Positions 61,895 to 64,000 of a DNA stretch of 64,000 nt are shown here, piece after piece (within the stretch, counting starts at the first letter, position 1; each line of letters begins with the position of its first letter). This DNA is from Ruminococcaceae bacterium UBA1730 (GTDB lineage: Bacteria > Bacillota > Clostridia > Oscillospirales > Acutalibacteraceae), in NCBI GenBank assembly GCA_002315935.1, contig DCII01000002.1, positions 8,869 through 72,868 of the forward strand, read 5' to 3'. The notes below the pieces were generated by a model that had not been told where the DNA came from, made no database searches, and worked only from the letters and a program-made list of their open reading frames with translations. The position numbers and the translations under genes were made by a program.

Positions 61895-62236
61895 TCAACC
61901 CGCAGGCCATCCGAAGGTTCTTCCGCCAAGCAGGTGGAAATGAAGATGCTTGACTGACTGACCTGCGTCATCACCTGCATTATTAACAATTCTGAAACCG
62001 CCGTCAAGCTGTTTTTCTTTTGCCAGCTTTGCGGCAACCTCGAAAATATGAGCAACAATTGCACTGTTTTCTTCCGTTATTTCAGCGGCAGACTTTATAT
62101 GCTCTTTCGGAATAATAAGGATATGAACGGGTGCTTGAGGTTCAAGGTCATAGAACGCAAGAACCTTATCATCCTCATATGCCTTGTTTGAAGGGATTTC
62201 TCCCTTGACTATTTTGCAGAAAATGCAATCATCCAT
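61895..62236 (-). CDS. HIT-family (HINT-type) nucleotide hydrolase
   Basis: Histidine-triad protein of 113 residues that hydrolyses nucleoside phosphoramidates or similar compounds. CIFCKIVKGEIPSNKAYED at the start, GFRIVNNAGDDAGQSVKHLHFHLLGG at the end, with the H-x-H-x-H triad (HLHFH). Located between alaS and the phosphoribosyltransferase gene; RBS AGGAG precedes ATG 62236. Confidence 0.95.
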   Translation of the reverse strand: MDDCIFCKIVKGEIPSNKAYEDDKVLAFYDLEPQAPVHILIIPKEHIKSAAEITEENSAIVAHIFEVAAKLAKEKQLDGGFRIVNNAGDDAGQSVKHLHFHLLGGRTFGWPAG

Positions 62237-62249
62237 GCTTCTTTTCTCC

Positions 62250-64000
62250 TTATTTAATCATTGCTTTAACAATTTCAGCAACAGCATCCATTGCGTTTTT
62301 AATGTTTGAAACATCCTTTGTTCCTGCCATTGCACTGTCGGGTCTGCCGCCGCCTGAACCGCCTGCAAGCTTTGAAACCTCTCTTGCAATGTTTCCTGCA
62401 TGAGCACCCTTTGCAACTGCATTCTTTCCGCAGGCACAGGCAAAGCTCGCACTTGATTTATCTGCACTTATTCCGCAGATAACGGCAACTGCATCTTCGT
62501 TTTCTCTAACCTTATCGCCCATTGAACGAAGCTCTCCGGGATTAACACCATCAACAGTAACCGCAACAAGCTTAACGCCGTTGACATCAACTGCACCGCT
62601 CATAATGTCGCCTGTTTTGAGCTGTGAAATTTCGCCACGAAGCTGTTCAATTTCTTTTTCCTTTGCCTTGAGGTCAGCCATCATGACAGATGCTCTCTTA
62701 TCAAGCTCCGAAACATTTGCAAGCTTCATTGAAACTGCCGTGTTTCTGATAAGCTCATTATTCTTTTCGATATATTCAAGCACGCCGAAGCCTGTTACGC
62801 CCTCGATACGGCGAACACCTGCGGCAACGGATGATTCAGAAACAATCTTGAAAAGTCCGAGCTTACCTGTGTTATCAACATGAGTACCGCCGCAAAGCTC
62901 CGTTGAAAAGTCACCTGCTTTGACAACTCTTACAACATCGCCGTATTTCTCTCCGAAGAGAGCCATTGCACCAAGCTTCTTTGCTTCTTCAATGGGCATT
63001 TCGGTTGTTGAAACGGGAAGAGCTGAGAGAATGATTTCGTTAACTCTCTTTTCGACCTTATCAAGCTCCTCTGCGGTAAGAGCAGAGAAATGAGTGAAGT
63101 CAAATCTGACTGCATTGGGATTAACAAGCTGACCTGCCTGTTCAACATGAGTGCCGAGAGCTTCACGAAGAGCTGCCTGAAGAAGATGGGCGGCAGTATG
63201 GTTTCTTGCGGCGGCTTCTCTTGATTTAACACAGATTTCAGCCTTTGCACTGTCACCTACGGAAATGCTGTCGCCCTCAACAAGCTTGCCGATATGAAGA
63301 ATATTTCCGTCTGCCGTTTTGCTTGTTGCAGTAACCTTCAGAACGGCATTTGCAGTTTTGAGAATGCCGATGTCACCCGTCTGACCGCCGCTTTCGCCAT
63401 AGAAAACCGTTCTGTCAAGAACAATTGCCGCATCGGAATCTGCCGTTACAATATCAGCCCTTTCGCCGTTTGCAACAATTGCAAGAACCTTTGCATCGCA
63501 GGAATAATCGGTATAGCCGAGGAATTCGGTTGCGGGAATATCCTTCAGAGAAGCCTTTCCGCCCTTCCACGCCTCTGCACCTGCATCCTTGCGGGCGGCT
63601 CTTGCGGCGGCTCTGCTCTCTGCATAAAGTCTGTTGAATTCATCAATGTCAACGCTCATGCCTTTTTCGGCAAGAAGCTCCTTTGTCAGGTCAATCGGAA
63701 ATCCGAAGGTATCCTGAAGCCTGAACGCATCTGCACCGCTGAGAACCTTTGAATCCGTGTTTGCAATAAGGTTTTCAAGAAGAGTAAGACCTGTGTCAAT
63801 GGTTTTATTGAAGCTTTCTTCCTCTGCCTTGATAACCTTGACAATTAGGTCATGCTTTTCAACAAGGTTGGGATAAGCCTTTTCGTTTTCTTTTATAACG
63901 GTTTCGCATACCTTATAGATGAATGTACCTTCAATGCCGAGAAGTCTTCCGTGGCGTGCCGCTCTTCTGAGAAGGCGGCGAAGAACATAGCCTCTGCCTT
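62250..64000 (-). CDS. alaS: Alanyl-tRNA synthetase, C-terminal part
   Basis: Charges tRNA-Ala. The gene continues beyond the right edge, so the catalytic N-terminus is missing. Seen are the end of the tRNA-recognition region (DAFRLQDTFGFPIDLTKELL), the editing domain with ARNHTAAHLLQAAL (HxxxH) and STELCGGTHVDNTG (CxxxH zinc site), and the C-Ala/DHHA1 domain with KLAGGSGGGRPDSAMAG. The frame is open from 62250 to the window end. Confidence 0.96.
   Translation of the reverse strand, partial: GRGYVLRRLLRRAARHGRLLGIEGTFIYKVCETVIKENEKAYPNLVEKHDLIVKVIKAEEESFNKTIDTGLTLLENLIANTDSKVLSGADAFRLQDTFGFPIDLTKELLAEKGMSVDIDEFNRLYAESRAAARAARKDAGAEAWKGGKASLKDIPATEFLGYTDYSCDAKVLAIVANGERADIVTADSDAAIVLDRTVFYGESGGQTGDIGILKTANAVLKVTATSKTADGNILHIGKLVEGDSISVGDSAKAEICVKSREAAARNHTAAHLLQAALREALGTHVEQAGQLVNPNAVRFDFTHFSALTAEELDKVEKRVNEIILSALPVSTTEMPIEEAKKLGAMALFGEKYGDVVRVVKAGDFSTELCGGTHVDNTGKLGLFKIVSESSVAAGVRRIEGVTGFGVLEYIEKNNELIRNTAVSMKLANVSELDKRASVMMADLKAKEKEIEQLRGEISQLKTGDIMSGAVDVNGVKLVAVTVDGVNPGELRSMGDKVRENEDAVAVICGISADKSSASFACACGKNAVAKGAHAGNIAREVSKLAGGSGGGRPDSAMAGTKDVSNIKNAMDAVAEIVKAMIK

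Noticed and set aside
1..64000. CRISPR arrays, tRNA/rRNA genes, prophage, IS elements or a defence island
   Set aside because: No spaced direct repeats, transposase or phage genes, or RNA-gene signatures were seen; nearly all DNA is accounted for by core genes.

Overview
The window reads as chromosome of a spore-forming, mostly anaerobic Firmicute of the Clostridia, most likely an Oscillospiraceae/Ruminococcaceae-type gut bacterium. Three things point there. Gene order matches several Bacillus subtilis blocks. Sporulation genes are present (spoVM, the gerW/ytfJ family). Many enzymes are of the anaerobic or Fe-S type. Ribosome binding sites are strong (AGGAGG-like), GTG and TTG starts are common, and almost all genes lie on the minus strand in tightly packed, often overlapping runs. 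Plus-strand genes occupy only 2-1170 and 25257-30664. I saw no rRNA, tRNA, CRISPR array, prophage or insertion sequence.

Layout. 1-1.2 kb: end of a PTS-type dihydroxyacetone kinase operon (dhaK', dhaL), then a terminator shared with the convergent run. 1.2-18.7 kb (minus): miaB, a YlbF/YmcA (RicA-like) gene, mutS, mutL, miaA, an HlyD-like membrane protein, yggS, sepF, divIVA, lspA, rluD, a split transketolase, a membrane propeller-like protein, a coiled-coil protein and a lone fumarate hydratase beta subunit. 18.8-25.1 kb (minus): tepA, ftsK, ygiQ, a stand-alone ComEC-type metallo-beta-lactamase and DUF3006. 25.2-30.7 kb (plus): a sirtuin, a three-gene FAD/Fe-S oxidoreductase cluster of glycerol-3-phosphate dehydrogenase type, and an SGNH hydrolase with a DUF4358 lipoprotein. 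30.7-43.8 kb (minus): yicC, remA, gmk, rpoZ, priA, def, fmt, a YugP-like metallopeptidase, rsmB, rlmN, prpC, prkC, rsgA, then a 47-codon membrane ORF and spoVM. 43.8-54.7 kb (minus): a lipoprotein with Asp-rich repeats, a two-component system, DUF1385, prmC, an M50 protease, scpA, scpB, DUF2953, gerW/ytfJ, a D,D-carboxypeptidase, a pseudouridine synthase and a small unknown gene. 54.7-57 kb: cdaA-cdaR, making c-di-AMP. 57-64 kb: alaS (partial), a HIT protein, a phosphoribosyltransferase, comEC, holA, rnmV and ispF.

How it works together. Most of the window is core information processing and cell-envelope biology: mismatch repair, tRNA and rRNA modification, translation start and peptide processing, septum placement and chromosome segregation (SepF, DivIVA, FtsK, ScpAB). 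Two signalling modules (PrkC/PrpC and the HK/RR pair) and c-di-AMP synthesis are embedded in it. Metabolic accessory genes (DhaKL, the FAD trio, split transketolase, fumarate hydratase beta) hint at triose/glycerol and C4 metabolism.

The points most worth a second look are the 25-codon spoVM with an undescribed small membrane ORF before it, a ComEC whose nuclease-like domain has lost its metal motif while a separate intact copy lies 40 kb away, a RicA-like protein with a four-cysteine tail beside miaB, and the lone fumarate hydratase beta subunit in an unrelated operon. I found no clearly new multi-gene defence or mobile system.
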